From Plumapathes pennacea (Eukaryota > Cnidaria > Anthozoa > Antipatharia > Myriopathidae), in contig OZ038465.1 of assembly GCA_964036295.1 (NCBI GenBank), positions 26,198,870 to 26,262,869 of the forward strand: 64,000 nt of DNA, given 5' to 3'. The translations under genes were made by a program, and so were the position numbers. Positions 1 to 11,385 of the stretch are shown piece after piece (within the stretch, counting starts at the first letter, position 1; each line of letters opens with the position of its first letter). The notes under the pieces were generated by a model. It saw nothing but the letters and a program-made list of their open reading frames with translations, did no database searches and was not told the DNA's origin.

Positions 1-159
1 GTAAATTGGTTCAAGAGAAAGCGTGGTGACACTGATGACAAAGAGGAACGCATCCGAAAAAAAAAGGAAAGGCACAGGAGCAAAATCACAGTAAGACGTC
101 AGAGCCCTGAGAAACTGCACAGTGCACTTAAGGCCTGGCTCCAGAGAGAATTACTGTAG
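1..159 (+). CDS. 3' end of a basic open frame (partial at window edge)
   Basis: Frame 1 is open from the first base to TAG at 157-159 and gives 52 residues with no internal stop. The peptide is very rich in Lys, Arg, Glu and Asp, including a KKK run near residue 21, and ends in a helix-like stretch AWLQRELL. This could be the final exon of a gene or transposase whose body lies left of the window. I do not recognise the family. The composition fits a nucleic-acid-binding tail or coiled coil, which is inference. No start codon or acceptor can be seen because the window begins inside it. A chance open frame is possible at this length, though the composition is unlike the surrounding AT-rich DNA. 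Confidence 0.4.
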   Translation, partial: VNWFKRKRGDTDDKEERIRKKKERHRSKITVRRQSPEKLHSALKAWLQRELL

Positions 160-699
160 CACAAAACACTTGTCGTTGTTTATCTCATTTTCTTTTTATG
201 TTAACTGAACCAAATTTTCTCCATTCACCAAGATGATGGATAGCTACATTTTTGTTGATTGTTTGCCATGGAAACTAAATGACGTCACAGTATAACGTCC
301 ATATTGCATTTTAGTATTGAAGACGACTGATAAATCACTTAGACATCGAAATACCTCAAAGTAAATACATATCAAAGTTTAAGGTATCATTATCTAAGCA
401 GATCTAATTGGCATGGTGGGAAAACATGTTTTATAAAAAAACTTATTCATAGAACAACAATATCTGGAAATTAATCCTGTTGAAAAAAACACACTTTCGC
501 AAAAACCTGTCCCACCATTCCAATTAGTTTGAATATTTCCGTAACAATATTAATGTACTTGTTCCTTTAGATTTGGATATTTTAAAGTTTTTCCCTTACT
601 CAAGAAGCATGCATTTTTGGAGCCAAATTGGCCGCCATTTTGTCATGTTACTTCGTTGCCATGGTAACATGTGTCCAGATTGCTCCTATTAACATTACC
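160..699. other. No feature seen
   Basis: AT-rich non-coding sequence with short A and T runs. No open frame, repeat partner or RNA fold was recognised. Confidence 0.4.
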
Positions 700-1110
700 T
701 TTCAGTTGACCAAGTTTGGTTGGCGTAGGGATAAACCTGGGCAAGTTATAGTGGAGCGGATATGTGCATGGATTGTTCACTTTCGGTTAAAAGCATCAAA
801 TTTGGCAGAAAGACAGGTTTTAGTGTGCCTATCAATATTATGGATATAGTGCCACTGCAAAAAATAATAGGTTTCCGAGTTAAGGCGTATTTTCAAAATG
901 GCCTCCATGTTGGACCGGAAGTAAAAGTACATAGACCGAACCGTACATTTGAACTATCTTTTTTATGATTTGAATCACTTTCAATCAAAAATAGGAACAA
1001 TAAAAACGTGCAAGTATCATGTTTCGAAGAAAAACTTTGGGTTGACAATATAAAAAATGCTTTTAAAATGGCAATCTATACAGACCGGAAGTGAAAATTA
1101 TTTTTAGCGG
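700..1110 (+). repeat. Diverged inverted repeat pair, left copy
   Basis: The stretch around 745-870 (GTGGAGCGGATATGTGCA, then TTCACTTTCGGTTAAAAGCA) returns as reverse complement at about 2240-2370. Both copies continue outward with a fragment of the type AAATGGC..CC and, further on, CCGGAAGTGAA. The similarity is partial, with many differences, so this is an old duplicated mobile repeat. Open frames here run through both copies and are not conserved, so I do not call a gene. Superfamily unknown. Confidence 0.5.
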
Positions 1111-2019
1111 AAGTAGTCAAAGTAAATGCTTTTCAACACCTGGAGATCGATCTTCCACGTACAGTTGCAACGGATAAACTTGTGCTTGCAGATTTATTTC
1201 AACACACACACCAAGCGCACTGCTAACTGGCTTTGCGTAAAGTGGAGTGAAATTAAGGGAACCAATCTAGACCCGCCACTGAATTCAAAATTCCCACTCT
1301 CTGTCGAAGAGGTGAAATCGACTCCACCCCATGGACAGAGCCGTCTGTCAAAGTGTCGAATTGGCCGACGCAAAAGCTTAGCTAAAAACCTATCATCCTG
1401 TAATGCAAATACGCCGTATATTTTGAGTACAAAATTAATCACATACAAAGCATGCAGCGGCACTTTCTGCGGATGCAGTAGAATTCGATCGCATGTTGTA
1501 CTTGTCTTTGACTACCTGCTTGGGTTCCAGTGCACTGCGTCTTTTTTTCTCCTTTGTTCAGGCCTCGTATAATTAAATATGTAATAGAAACTTCTATGCC
1601 AGCTAGATTTGCACCGTGAAAAATGTATCTTCTCTCTCACCACTTTGCCCGTTCTTGAAAGACTTTGTCTCTTTTGGCATGCAAATGTAAAGACCATTGA
1701 ACTTTACTAAATTCCCAGCCAAGGTTTTGTGGCCTGCTCCTATATCTGACTGGCACTCAGATTTAGCGAAGCACTGTGCAACGCATTTAGACCACTCAGA
1801 AAGCTTTAAGATTCTATTTTCGGCTCCGCAGACTAAGGACTTCTGGGTACTAACAACTTTTATATTCTGCGTATGTCCTTTACTTTTCGACAAAATAAAA
1901 AAATATCATTTTCCAAATGTCAGGCATTTGATACATTTAAAGCACACTTTAAAAATAGTTGAATAGGAGACATGATTTCAAACTCTTTACCGTATTTCTG
2001 ATCAAAGCAACATTCACTT
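1111..2019. other. Spacer of the inverted pair; possible trace of an old TIR element end
   Basis: No gene seen. At about 1205-1300 there is weak likeness (GCGTAAAGTGGAGTGAAATT, then GGGAACCA) to the right-end region of the C-rich TIR elements at 15303-16168 and 58938-59810, suggesting a much older copy. Confidence 0.25.
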
Positions 2020-2385
2020 CCGGTTTAACGTAGATGACACAAAACCAACCAAAATATGCATTTTCTAGGGCTATCTGACATATGTTTTTTAACTTTCAGG
2101 CTCATTATATAATAAGAAATAAGCCTGAACATGTAAATTACATTTCAAGTCTAAATTCCATCAATGTCGAATTCAACTCCCGGTCAAGATGGCGGCCATT
2201 TTGGAAACCTCCTTAACTGTCCAGATTTAACAGAAAGTTTCGCGATGGCACTATATCAGATATTTATTAGTATGACAAAATGTATATTTCCTGCAAGTTT
2301 GGTGCTTTTAACCGAAAGTGAACAATTCGGCCCAAATTCTGCACATATCCGCTCCACTATTATGAAAAACCCTGTTTTAAATCCG
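2020..2385 (-). repeat. Diverged inverted repeat pair, right copy
   Basis: Reverse-complement partner of 700-1110. It contains CCACTATTATG next to the reverse of the GGATATGTGC block, GATGGCGGCCATTTTGGAA, and CACTTCCGGTT at its outer side. The copies are well diverged, which argues for age rather than a recent palindrome. Confidence 0.5.
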
Positions 2386-3021
2386 GAACCATGCCTTACT
2401 GCACTGAGTGAGGCAGATAACCAAAGAAAAAAATCCAAGTGGAGAATATGCAAATTGCTCAAACTAATGTTCCCAGAAAGCTATGTATCAATCTTTATGA
2501 AAAAAAAAAAAAAGTTTAACGTCAGTCTCTTTGTTCAGGTCAACTTACCTCTTACAACTGAGCATGAATTGACACTATTCACACAAATTATTGCAGCTCA
2601 AGTGTAAGCTGCCTTCCTCAATTACCTATAAACAAAAATAATAATAATAATAAAAGATGATGGTACAATGAAAATACAGCATTACATTATGCATGCTCCC
2701 AACACATACAAGACTTGATGAACAGTGTGCTAACAACAGGTTTACAGAACTTATTCATGTAAGTACTATATGCAAGTGACTTTGGGATTTAAAACTTATG
2801 TTATACCGTTTAGTTTTATTACAGTATGAAAAGCTGATTCTCACAAATGACATGGAGGTGAAAAGGTTGAATTCATAGTTGATGGAAGGAATGTACCATT
2901 GAAGGAAATCAAAAGGAATGCACTCATCAAGCATGTATGCTCCATACATGAGAACAACAACTACTATATGACAGTATGAGTTCACAGTTAATCACAGACC
3001 GACTGAAGGTACTATGACCAG
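2386..3021. other. Low-complexity stretch with a short AAT microsatellite
   Basis: A 13-A run lies near 2501-2513 and an AAT repeat lies at about 2636-2652. No gene was recognised. Confidence 0.5.
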
Positions 3022-3560
3022 AGGGAACAAATAAGTGCTAAGCTGAAGAAGAAGCTGAAACTGCTTGAAAGACAAAGATACCTTATCATCTGGCATGACA
3101 ACTTAACAGTACTTAGCAAATCATGGATACCTTGTCTGCTTAGTATGTCCTGTCCTACATGATAATGCCATTTTTCTGACCAGTGCTGAGTACAAAATCA
3201 AAACTAGGAAAACAGTTTATTTTCAGACAGTGGTGGAAAAGCCACATGTCCATCTTACTGCTCATTGTGCAGCAGTTCTGAAGCAAAGCAAATGCCTTCA
3301 GTGAAGCAAGATTGTACTGCATCAATCAGCCAGAAGTCTCAGAACACACAATATTATGAAATTGTGGACACTCTCAGATTCTTTCAAGGGGATAGTCCTG
3401 CAATGCAATTTGAATGGGCTAGAAAGGAGGAAAGTACTGTTGCTCAAACTGTGGGTACCATTCCACAAGGGCACATGAGTTAGACCATGCCATGAACTGT
3501 GCACTAATTTAAATGTGTCTAGCAGACAGAGTGGAGCTGTCTCTCAAGTAGACTGGCATA
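3022..3560 (+). pseudogene. Decayed fragment of a multi-copy zinc-finger-like family
   Basis: Translated pieces in shifting frames read as one former protein: a basic stretch followed by ERQRYLIIWHDN near 3070-3105, then DTLRFFQGDSPAMQFEW (3367-3417), then after a frame change KYCCSNCGYHS..AHELDHAMNC (3433-3507). The last part has C-x2-C followed by His and Cys, resembling a zinc-binding cluster. Two adjacent stop codons fall after the WHDN block and the frame shifts before the Cys cluster, so it is broken. From memory, similar 'WHDH...DTLRFF.GD.PAQQFE' proteins occur in many copies in cnidarian genomes, with no function I can name. It probably came from a mobile element or an expanded gene family. 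Confidence 0.45.
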
Positions 3561-5312
3561 GTGTTAAATACAATACACAATACTTTAAATTAACCATGTT
3601 ACACTTAGGAGCTTCAATGAAACTTTTTCAAACGCAAACGTGAAGTTTCTAGACAAACACTCTGTTATAAAGGCCAAAGCTGGAAAAGGACTTGGGAGCA
3701 AGGGGTAATTTCTCTGGGAAAACCGAAACGGGAGCTCCAAAGTCTTTCAGACTGGGAACTAGAACACAGGAATAAGAGAGTGCCGGGACCATTTGTAAAC
3801 AACTAGTTGTTTACAGTACATTCAAATACAGTAGTAGTTTTAACAGAACTAGTTAAATGGAATCAGATTTACAGTACCAGTACCAGATGATGATTCAAAT
3901 ATTTTGCAGAATTATGAAAAAGACACAAAATCAAACCTATCCTGCAACCTGAAGAGTTAAATGATGAGGAAGTGCTATTGGACATCTCCCCTAGATGAGC
4001 TTGTTCAATTCACTGAAGTCACTGACTATAAACCACCTGACAATGACAAAGGACCACAATTTCACAGTCATTAGTTCACTCACCCATTGAAAGAAATGCA
4101 TCACACACCAGTTTGCACAAAAAAGCACACACAAACCAGGAGGAGACAACAAGCAGCAGAGATATACAATGGCAAAGCTGGGGCAAGCACTGAAAGTTGC
4201 CCTTGGTCAAACAAACAAGTTCAAAAGATTTGAGAAGAATTTTATCAAACTCAAAACACATAAAAGCACAATAAACTTTCTGAAGAAAATTATAATAAGG
4301 CACTGACTTCCTTTCAAACACAGGTGCTAGATAAAAACATCATGTCCCAAAGAGATCTTCTCAAGAAGGAAGAAGAAAACCCCACTCACAACCTGACATC
4401 ACCAACATATGAAGAAGTGAAAGCAGATGCAACAGTATACATAATTTATTATATTGCTTACTGGTCCATGATGGAAATGAGCATTCTGATTGGTTTGTTA
4501 GCGGTCCATTTTTTTTTTATTTTCTTGTACACAGACCAGGCAGATGGACCGCTATGTCACAGTATAATTTGTTTGTCAAAAGTTGCACACATGAGGTTGT
4601 GCAGTTCTTTGGTTTCGGTAAAAATTGCCAGCTAAGTCTGTGCTGAACCAAAGTGGTACAACGAGAATCTGTAAAGGAGATACATCCATTTCACAGGGAA
4701 AACTTTCAGTTTAAAAGTCAAGAAAACAGTTGGAAAAGAAGAATAAACCTGTATTGCCGTTGTTTGTGGCATCATTTCAAAATCATCAAAGATTTTACGG
4801 AATTAATGTTTATTTACTGTGATGGCTGAATAATCTACAAAATTATCATTATTTTTATGGGAGGCCACATTGCGATACTGAATTTTTCAGCCTTGAATGT
4901 TTCCTTTGAATGCCTGTGTCGTGATAAATGTATTCAAAAAAATATAATTACTTTTATTGTTTTGAGCTGCAAAGTGCCTGTTTATTTTCAAACAAAGAAA
5001 ACTTGAAAAGTCGAAAAAAGAAACAACTAAATTTTCACGTTTGTCATCGTGACGAGTTTACTGAGTGACTGTGTCGCTGTGGATACGGCTTGCACTTTAA
5101 AAATCGTTTTCATCTCAAATCATACAGTAAATTAGCCGCTTCTTTCTCTCAGGTACTTCGGGTTGAGGAAATTGGAGAGAGCTACATCACTACGAACCAA
5201 TTTTTAAAATTGATAAAACGCCGGTTGCGTACGCACGCAAGCTGCTCAAGTTCCTCTTGATGCTTTGTCTATGTTTTGCAGTATAAAACATTGAATCCAT
5301 ATAATAAATCAT
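3561..5312. other. No gene recognised
   Basis: AT-rich sequence. A short frame at 4324-4480 has coding-like composition (KKEEENPTHNLTSPTYEEVK) and could be another decayed piece of the element represented at 3022-3560, but no match or splice sites support it. A T-rich run lies near 4511-4520. Confidence 0.3.
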
Positions 5313-5466
5313 TTATTGACCTCGCACTAGGTCCGAACGGGAGAATAAATGCTCTCTTTCTCCTTTCACGTGTTTATGAACCTCGCCGCGGCGGTTCGGT
5401 CCATAAACACGCAAGAAGAGAACTCGAGCATTATTCTCCTTTACGGATCTCACGCTCGGTCAATAA
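5313..5466. repeat. Imperfect hairpin (foldback) repeat
   Basis: TTATTGACCTCGCAC at the left pairs with a near-complement ending in GGTCAATAA at the right. Inner arms pair CGTGTTTATGAAC with its reverse complement around a GC-rich tip (CGCCGCGGCGG). The total span is about 154 bases. This is the same general architecture as the hairpins at 20013-20112, 27583-27781 and 29979-30128, but a different sequence. It is probably a foldback MITE. Confidence 0.6.
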
Positions 5467-6281
5467 GATATATACAGCGTCATTTCTATGTATTATATCA
5501 TTTACTGCAGTATTAAGATCATCATTTATAATGTTAAATATACAAAACACCAAAAAAATTCTACCCAATTCATGTGCATGTGGAGTTCTCTTTTACTGTA
5601 CATATGAGAACAGGTTATTTATTAGGTTTAATAGTGCAAAAAGAAATTACACAGCGACGTTGGCACACATATACGTAGCTTTGACATGCATTTCGAAACC
5701 GATCTACAACCTCGTTCATTTATTGATCGAGGGAAGCGTTGAATTTTCAACGTAAGACAGAACTATGGCAGCATAAAACACTTCAAAACAAACGTACCTT
5801 GCTGAAAGCTTTCATCAAACATCATTCGAGGGCTCGTAGTGTATCATTTACGGCCACAATCTCGTAACCGACACTTCCCGACAGAACGTCGCCATCTTGA
5901 ATTATTCGTCCGGTTGCCAAGACTACCTAGTGTCCAGGCTCTTTCACTCAGAGCAAACCGAGGACGTTGATCCAGTAGGCTATTGATCCAGTACTTCGAT
6001 CTTTCTTCTTTTGTCTTGTCGTAGGCTATCGTAGCAACTACTATACTGTAGTGATACAACGCGTTGAGCTACGTAATGTTGACAAAGATGTTGCAATCAC
6101 ACCCCTCAGCTTACAGTCAAGTTGTTTAAATTGCTATATCGGACAATCTGAATCAGCTCGTCAATAAATGTAATTTAACTAGCCTAGCAGAGTTAAATTG
6201 AGTACGAACTCTTCAAGTTTTGCCGGCCCGCTGGTGTGCATGTGGGACGCAGCACCAACTGCAGTCTGCCAATCAGGAGTT
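5467..6281. other. No gene recognised
   Basis: Short frames exist on both strands but none resembles a known domain. Non-coding as far as can be seen. Confidence 0.3.
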
Positions 6282-6319
6282 GAGGGAGGGAGGGGGGGGG
6301 GGGGGGGGGGGGGGGGGAT
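6282..6319. repeat. Poly-G tract
   Basis: A run of more than 20 G after GGGAGGGA. It may be an artefact-prone homopolymer. A proline-rich reading on the minus strand is simply this tract. Confidence 0.9.
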
Positions 6320-6537
6320 GGGCATGAACCATATAAGTTTGAGCCGCCCCAAAGAGGACCATTTTCAGCATTTTAATCTGAAATAGGTCGGATATGTTGA
6401 TATTTGGTCTAAAACGGTCAAAATCACACATTTCGGTAGTGACTGTAGGACTGTAGGGTCGAAAACCCGGCCCGGTTTTACTGTAATGACTGTCTAGAGT
6501 GGGCTTATTGGAGAGGGTGGGTTGGAAGATTATTTTA

Positions 6538-7935
6538 CTAGAAAAACGATAATCGCAGATACCCTCTCGCTCTGCCATTGATGGGACTTTTTCTTTGGTA
6601 CTCCCAACAAGAGCAGCCTTTGTTTTACCGAAATGTTGACTCAATCTTTTCTTCGAAGTCAAGTGCTACACGCAAAGGAAGGAGAAAAAGAATGATGTGT
6701 GTTATACTTTTGCGTTGAAAAAAAGAATCGATTGCGTGACGAAGTACGTATTTCCCACGGTCGACACGACAAATTAATTCATACAGTCTGCCAAGCACGT
6801 TCTCAAAATCTAATACTCAAATTTTGAAGTTGGTCGGCCGTCGGGAAAAAGAAACACTGATTTTCCAATTTTGAATTCATAGGCAGTACAATTAAATAGG
6901 CTTCCTGTGCAATTTCCTTTTACTGTACTGCACTGCACTGCACTGCATGCACAAGTCAGGCATGCAGTTTAATGAGCTCGAATTGTTTTGTACGTGAACC
7001 CGCTCAAAAAACAACATGATTTCTCCCAGAATCAAAGCAAAACTTGAACGGTTTAATTCAAATCATACACGGGCTTCAGACCTAGTCATACTTCTAAAGG
7101 CTTGTGAACGATTCTCGCTGCAATTACCGCATGTCAAATTACAGTATTTGTTACAGTTTTTGTCTTGAAAGAAATAATAAGACATCTGACTAAATCATTC
7201 AAGACTCCAAGTTCCGATTGCTCTGAGCCAATACGGTAGCCGAAACTGGCGACAGAAGCGTGTATTAAAACAATACTTCGAGGGAAAATGTCCGGAATAC
7301 AGATTTTAATACATTCTTGAAGTGATCGAGTTACAATACACGGGTAGAATATATTTGTCACGGTGATTGCTCGCTTTCCACTGACTAACCTTTGTTGCTT
7401 GACCTTTCTGAATAAGTATCTGAGTTTAACACAAGACGGCGTCTGTAGCTCCTGATTTGCTTTCAAGCGCTGTTCCCTTTGCGGAGCCGTTTCTTAGGCA
7501 TGCTTCAGTTCATTATGCTGTCGGTTATCACACGTTTGTCGTTTTTTCTCTAGAAGTATTTGGCGCTGTTCGATCGTTTCACGATTTCGCCTTGCCAGTG
7601 CCTGTTCCCTTCTCTTTTGAAGACGAGCTTCGCGACATTGTTCTCTTTCAGGTTTTCCAGTTTTCAAATTCATTTTCGTGAACGCAGTTACGTACAATTG
7701 TTGTCAGTAAAATTAACCACTGGTCAGTAAAACCACTGGCGGAGACGCTAATCAATAATTATTACGTCATTGCTTTACGTCATTGCCTTAGGCACCTGGC
7801 CTAAAAAGTCGTACGCCAGACTGACTGACTGACAGACGAACATTAAATTTCGATATGGCGACACGCTTGGAGTATCCGAATGAGGCGATACTACTGCATT
7901 AGCGCTGTGATTATCTCCCTCGCTTCGCTCGGGGA
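6538..7935 (-). mobile_element. Non-autonomous Helitron, copy 1
   Basis: On the minus strand it begins TCCCCGAGCGAAGCGAGGG (7935 downward) and ends CTAG (6541-6538) followed by T in the flank. About 13 bases before CTAG is a small hairpin, GCAGA/TCTGC. A 5' TC, a 3' CTRR with an upstream hairpin and no target-site duplication are Helitron hallmarks. The element is nearly collinear with 51795-54113 in reverse, apart from the insert that copy carries. The base before TC is T here instead of the expected A, so the 5' junction is less certain than in copy 2. It has no helicase or Rep domain, only the short basic frame annotated separately, so it depended on enzymes made elsewhere. Confidence 0.7.
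7494..7697 (-). pseudogene. Basic Arg/Gln/Glu-rich Helitron-associated frame, copy 1
   Basis: An open frame inside the Helitron encodes a strongly basic peptide with repeating blocks (QKRREQALARRNRETIEQRQ). The same peptide with a few changes occurs in the second Helitron copy at about 52028-52272. RRE..ETxEQRQ-type repeats of this style are found, from memory, at the N-terminus of some Helitron and PIF1-helicase-like proteins. It is probably the remnant of the autonomous parent's first coding region. It is not expected to work alone. Confidence 0.4.
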
Positions 7936-8809
7936 AAATATCAGATGACAACAAGAGATGATCCTATAATCTTCGTCATCACTTTTCCAACAGTCCTTCA
8001 CTATATGTCATCAGAGGAGAGTGGCCTGCGGGCGGATTACAGTGGAAAATGACCGAGGCCGAGAAAAATAAAAGTGTTAACGTGGCAGCGGTCAAAGCTG
8101 AGGAACATAACGAAAGCACTGAACAAGCTCCACTTTGCAGAACTCTCGGAGCAACAAAAGATGGCCGCGCATCGTGCGCCGCTCTGATGACGTATTATAT
8201 AGGCTCAGTGTTCCAGAAAACAGCCCAAGATGGGCCACACGGCCGCCATAGTCAGTTAACGGACAGTAACAATTGGTTATACGCCTCACCCGATTATGCT
8301 GTTTACAATTTTCGCCAAAACAGCTTGAAACGCCACTATTCCCCGGTACAAAGTTGAGAGCGTCGACCGTATTGCCTTGCACTGATTAAGTTTATTATAA
8401 ACCTGGAGTGGCTTCAATGAATACTTCAGACACGTTAGAAAATGTGCAATCATAGATAATCACAATATTATGAGAGTAATAGAATTTTCGACCGACAAAC
8501 ATTATTGACTGATTTATTTAACTACACTCAATGAATTTATCATTTTTTTTAGAAATAGAAGATATGAAAGTTGTATTAAATTGTCATAAAAGAACAAAGT
8601 AAAATATCTACTCACAGATACCACAGAGATGCTGGGAAAATACCGCTTTTCAACTCATGGATCTTGTTGCTACTGATATCTCTGTTGATATTTAATGACA
8701 AAGTAGATAATTCAGCAATGTAAACTTCATGTCTTATTGAAAGTTAGAGATTCGTACGATACAGTAATCTAAAATTTTTCAAGGAGACTAATAGAATTGT
8801 TATTTCACT
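7936..8809. other. Mostly non-coding; one weak open frame
   Basis: The frame ATG 8049 to 8357 (102 codons, start context AAAATGA) has an acidic, Lys- and Glu-rich beginning but no recognisable domain and no homologous copy in the window. I do not call it a gene. Around 8400-8465 and 9020-9080 are two diverged copies of a short repeat with ACTTCAGACAC and AATCATAG blocks. Confidence 0.3.
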
Positions 8810-8902
8810 TTTTGTATTTTAGTGTCCTGTTTCAGAAAAATATTTTTGTATGCCATCGTGTACGTGCTCGTTGATAATATGGCGTTTAAACTCAAGGTAT
8901 TA
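8810..8902 (+). repeat. Direct repeat, copy 1
   Basis: TTTTTGTATTTTAGTG through AGAAAAATATTTTTGTATG, CCATCGTGTACG and CTCAAGGTATTAA is repeated in the same orientation at 11283-11385 with scattered differences. It is a fragment of an unidentified dispersed repeat. Confidence 0.6.
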
Positions 8903-11282
8903 AGGCAAAATGTCTCGTAGTTATTTTATGATACGCAACAGTACTGTTCCATTGTCAATGTATTCAGTCATAGCCACTGATCAATTTTACTAACTGCAGC
9001 GGCTTGAGTTCTCTGTCGATATGCGATAAACACTTCAGACACAATGAGAAATGTTTCATCATAGACAATCATAGTAATAGTACTAATAATAATAATACCT
9101 ATGCAATATGCCAAAATAACTCAAATGTAGTAAACAGTATGGTAATTTAAAGATTTATGTGACGCGTTTCAAAAATCTGTGGCTTGGGATTTATTCGAAC
9201 GAAAACATTAACTTGTTGGAGAAACGTTATTAAATACCGATTAAATTTCAAGGCCCAAGATATCGTTCTGATTGGGAAAAATTATACTTTCACATCGTTT
9301 CGACAAGTTTTGTATTTAACATTGTCTCGTTTAAGTTTCAGTAATGTTTGGCGCTACAAAGTGATCCGAATACAAGTTCTCAAAAGTTCTCGACTTGCAT
9401 CATCGAACAGTAGCGTCGCGTCGCACAGCAAATCCGACGGTAATCAACGGCCCAGTACTTTGCACTTATATTTGTATTCCCCTACAAAATTACAAAATTC
9501 TTCGACCAGGTTACATTTACTTTCTGTACGCTTTGCTTGAGTGTGCCTAAAACGTCTTTGTCGTTTAGGTTTTAAACTAGTTCCGGAGGGGCAGAGTTGA
9601 GCCGGATTCACCACAAGCATATTCAGACATTTCCCTTCAATCAGGTCGATTTAAAATTAATTACCCATGTGGCTGTTAAATTAGATTTTTCACACTGACA
9701 GGGACAGAGAGATAAATAATATTTCCAATTATCGGTGAATCAAGAAGACAGGCATCAAGCACTGTTTGCCTTAGAACTCGGGGAGTTGCCCTAGCGAACT
9801 GTTTACAGAGGCAACACATAACCCGTATGGGTAGTCCTAGCTGCTAGGGTCCACTCTGCGTCCTTACAAACAAGCCTTCAGCCAAACTGGAAAGGTCTCC
9901 CGGACCAAATGTACTTTAACTGCCAAAAACTGAAGGTAAGTACACTTGGTCAGAAAAACGCTATGCCCGCCGATCGCTTCTTTTGCTTCCAGGGCCAGAT
10001 TAAAGGCCGTTGCCAAATGAGCAGTGTTGATGGCCCGAGCACAGAGCCCTTGAATAACACCAGGCCAAAACTAAAGCAATCCCAGATGCGACATGAACGG
10101 AACTGATAAAGCTAAAAGCAAAAAGTGCTGATATGTTAGTAGCCGAAGAGCAAGACGCATTCTCAGGAGTTCCCAGTAGGGTAAAGGCTCTGTTACAGGG
10201 GCGGGCCAGCTCCTTCGTTTCATCCACATTTTACTTGAGGCTAAAGGACATATTAATTTTTTTATTAGACAGTTAGGCGTGTAGTACGGCTTTATTTGTT
10301 TGGCGAGACTCTTCTGGGAAACGTGCTTGAGCCGAGTCTTCGAAGGTACGGCTAGCCAAGCACTTGCGACTCAGACTGATCTCGACGAAAACTCTACTAA
10401 ATCTTTGTTATCCTCCAAGTGTGGCACATTTTGGGAAAGAATTACACTAGAAGCAAAATACAGAATACAATCCGTTAAGAAAATTGCAACGCAAATTGCA
10501 GGACTCCAACATCGCAGTTCAAAGTATGCTTATTGAGCGCCAAAACCAGCTCGTGAGATCGTCCGTGTTGCCGGTGATCGGCTGTTCTGATTAATTTGCA
10601 CGTGATGTTTGACTGACATAGTATCCATGCACTGAACGAGGGGATTATTTACAAATGTTGACTTATGAAGTAACCAACTGGGGAAAAGTGACCCCCAACG
10701 AAACCGGATAAGGTTTGACAGCCATATATTTTTTGTAGTTTAAAAGTCACGTGACATGACGTTACGAACAGAGGTGTCAGACAGTGACCTCAAGAGACAA
10801 CCAGCCACCTTTCTTGGTCACTAACACCTTTGAGAAGTTTATTACAAAGTACGACGATGGGATATTACACAGTGCGACAGGTATTACAAAGTGCATCGTT
10901 ATCACAATGTGACAGTACAGACACTTCGATAGACGCACTGGTTCAATCTCATACGAAAGGTTCAATTTATGTCTAACAAAGTTTTTCGATCCTTAGGATA
11001 TAATCAATTATAATCTTTTTGCTGATGTATTGAAAAAATATTACAGCATCTTTATATGATTCAGGAGAGTAGAAAAACCACTCTAAGGCGTCATAAAAGA
11101 ATCAAATTGCACGGAGCTGACGTGGACAGAAAATGCGAAACATTGTTTATAAATCGAAGGAACTGAGAACACTGCACGGATTTCATAGGGAAATGCCAGT
11201 GACGCTGTAAAGTCAGCATCTGTACAATAATACGTGAACTCACTTTCTAGCATTAAAAGAGACCAATAGAAGGGTTAGTTTA
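8903..11282. other. No gene recognised
   Basis: Open frames at 9184-9540, 9909-10106 and 10300-10536 lack convincing starts or domains. A perfect-looking 5' splice site (AAG|GTAAGTA) sits at about 9933, but no exon partner could be identified. Otherwise nothing seen. Confidence 0.3.
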
Positions 11283-11385
11283 CTTTTTGTATTTTGGTGC
11301 ACTACATGTTTGAGAAAAATATTTTTATATGCCATCGTGTGCGCGATCGCTGTTGATAAGGTATTCAACTCAAGGTATTAAAGAG
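11283..11385 (+). repeat. Direct repeat, copy 2
   Basis: Partner of 8810-8902. It shares TTTTTGTATTTTGGTG, GAGAAAAATATTTTTATATG, CCATCGTGTGCG and CTCAAGGTATTAAAG. Confidence 0.6.

Noticed and set aside
1126..1572. 148-codon open frame on the plus strand
   Set aside because: No ATG in good context with domain likeness. It lies in the spacer of an old inverted repeat, and composition is not coding-like.
6273..6662. 129-codon minus-strand frame ending in a proline run
   Set aside because: The proline run is only the complement of the poly-G tract, and part of the frame lies in the Helitron end.
7494..7697. Functional bZIP-like or basic protein gene
   Set aside because: The basic frame exists only inside the two Helitron copies, lacks a leucine zipper and has no convincing promoter or start in copy 2.
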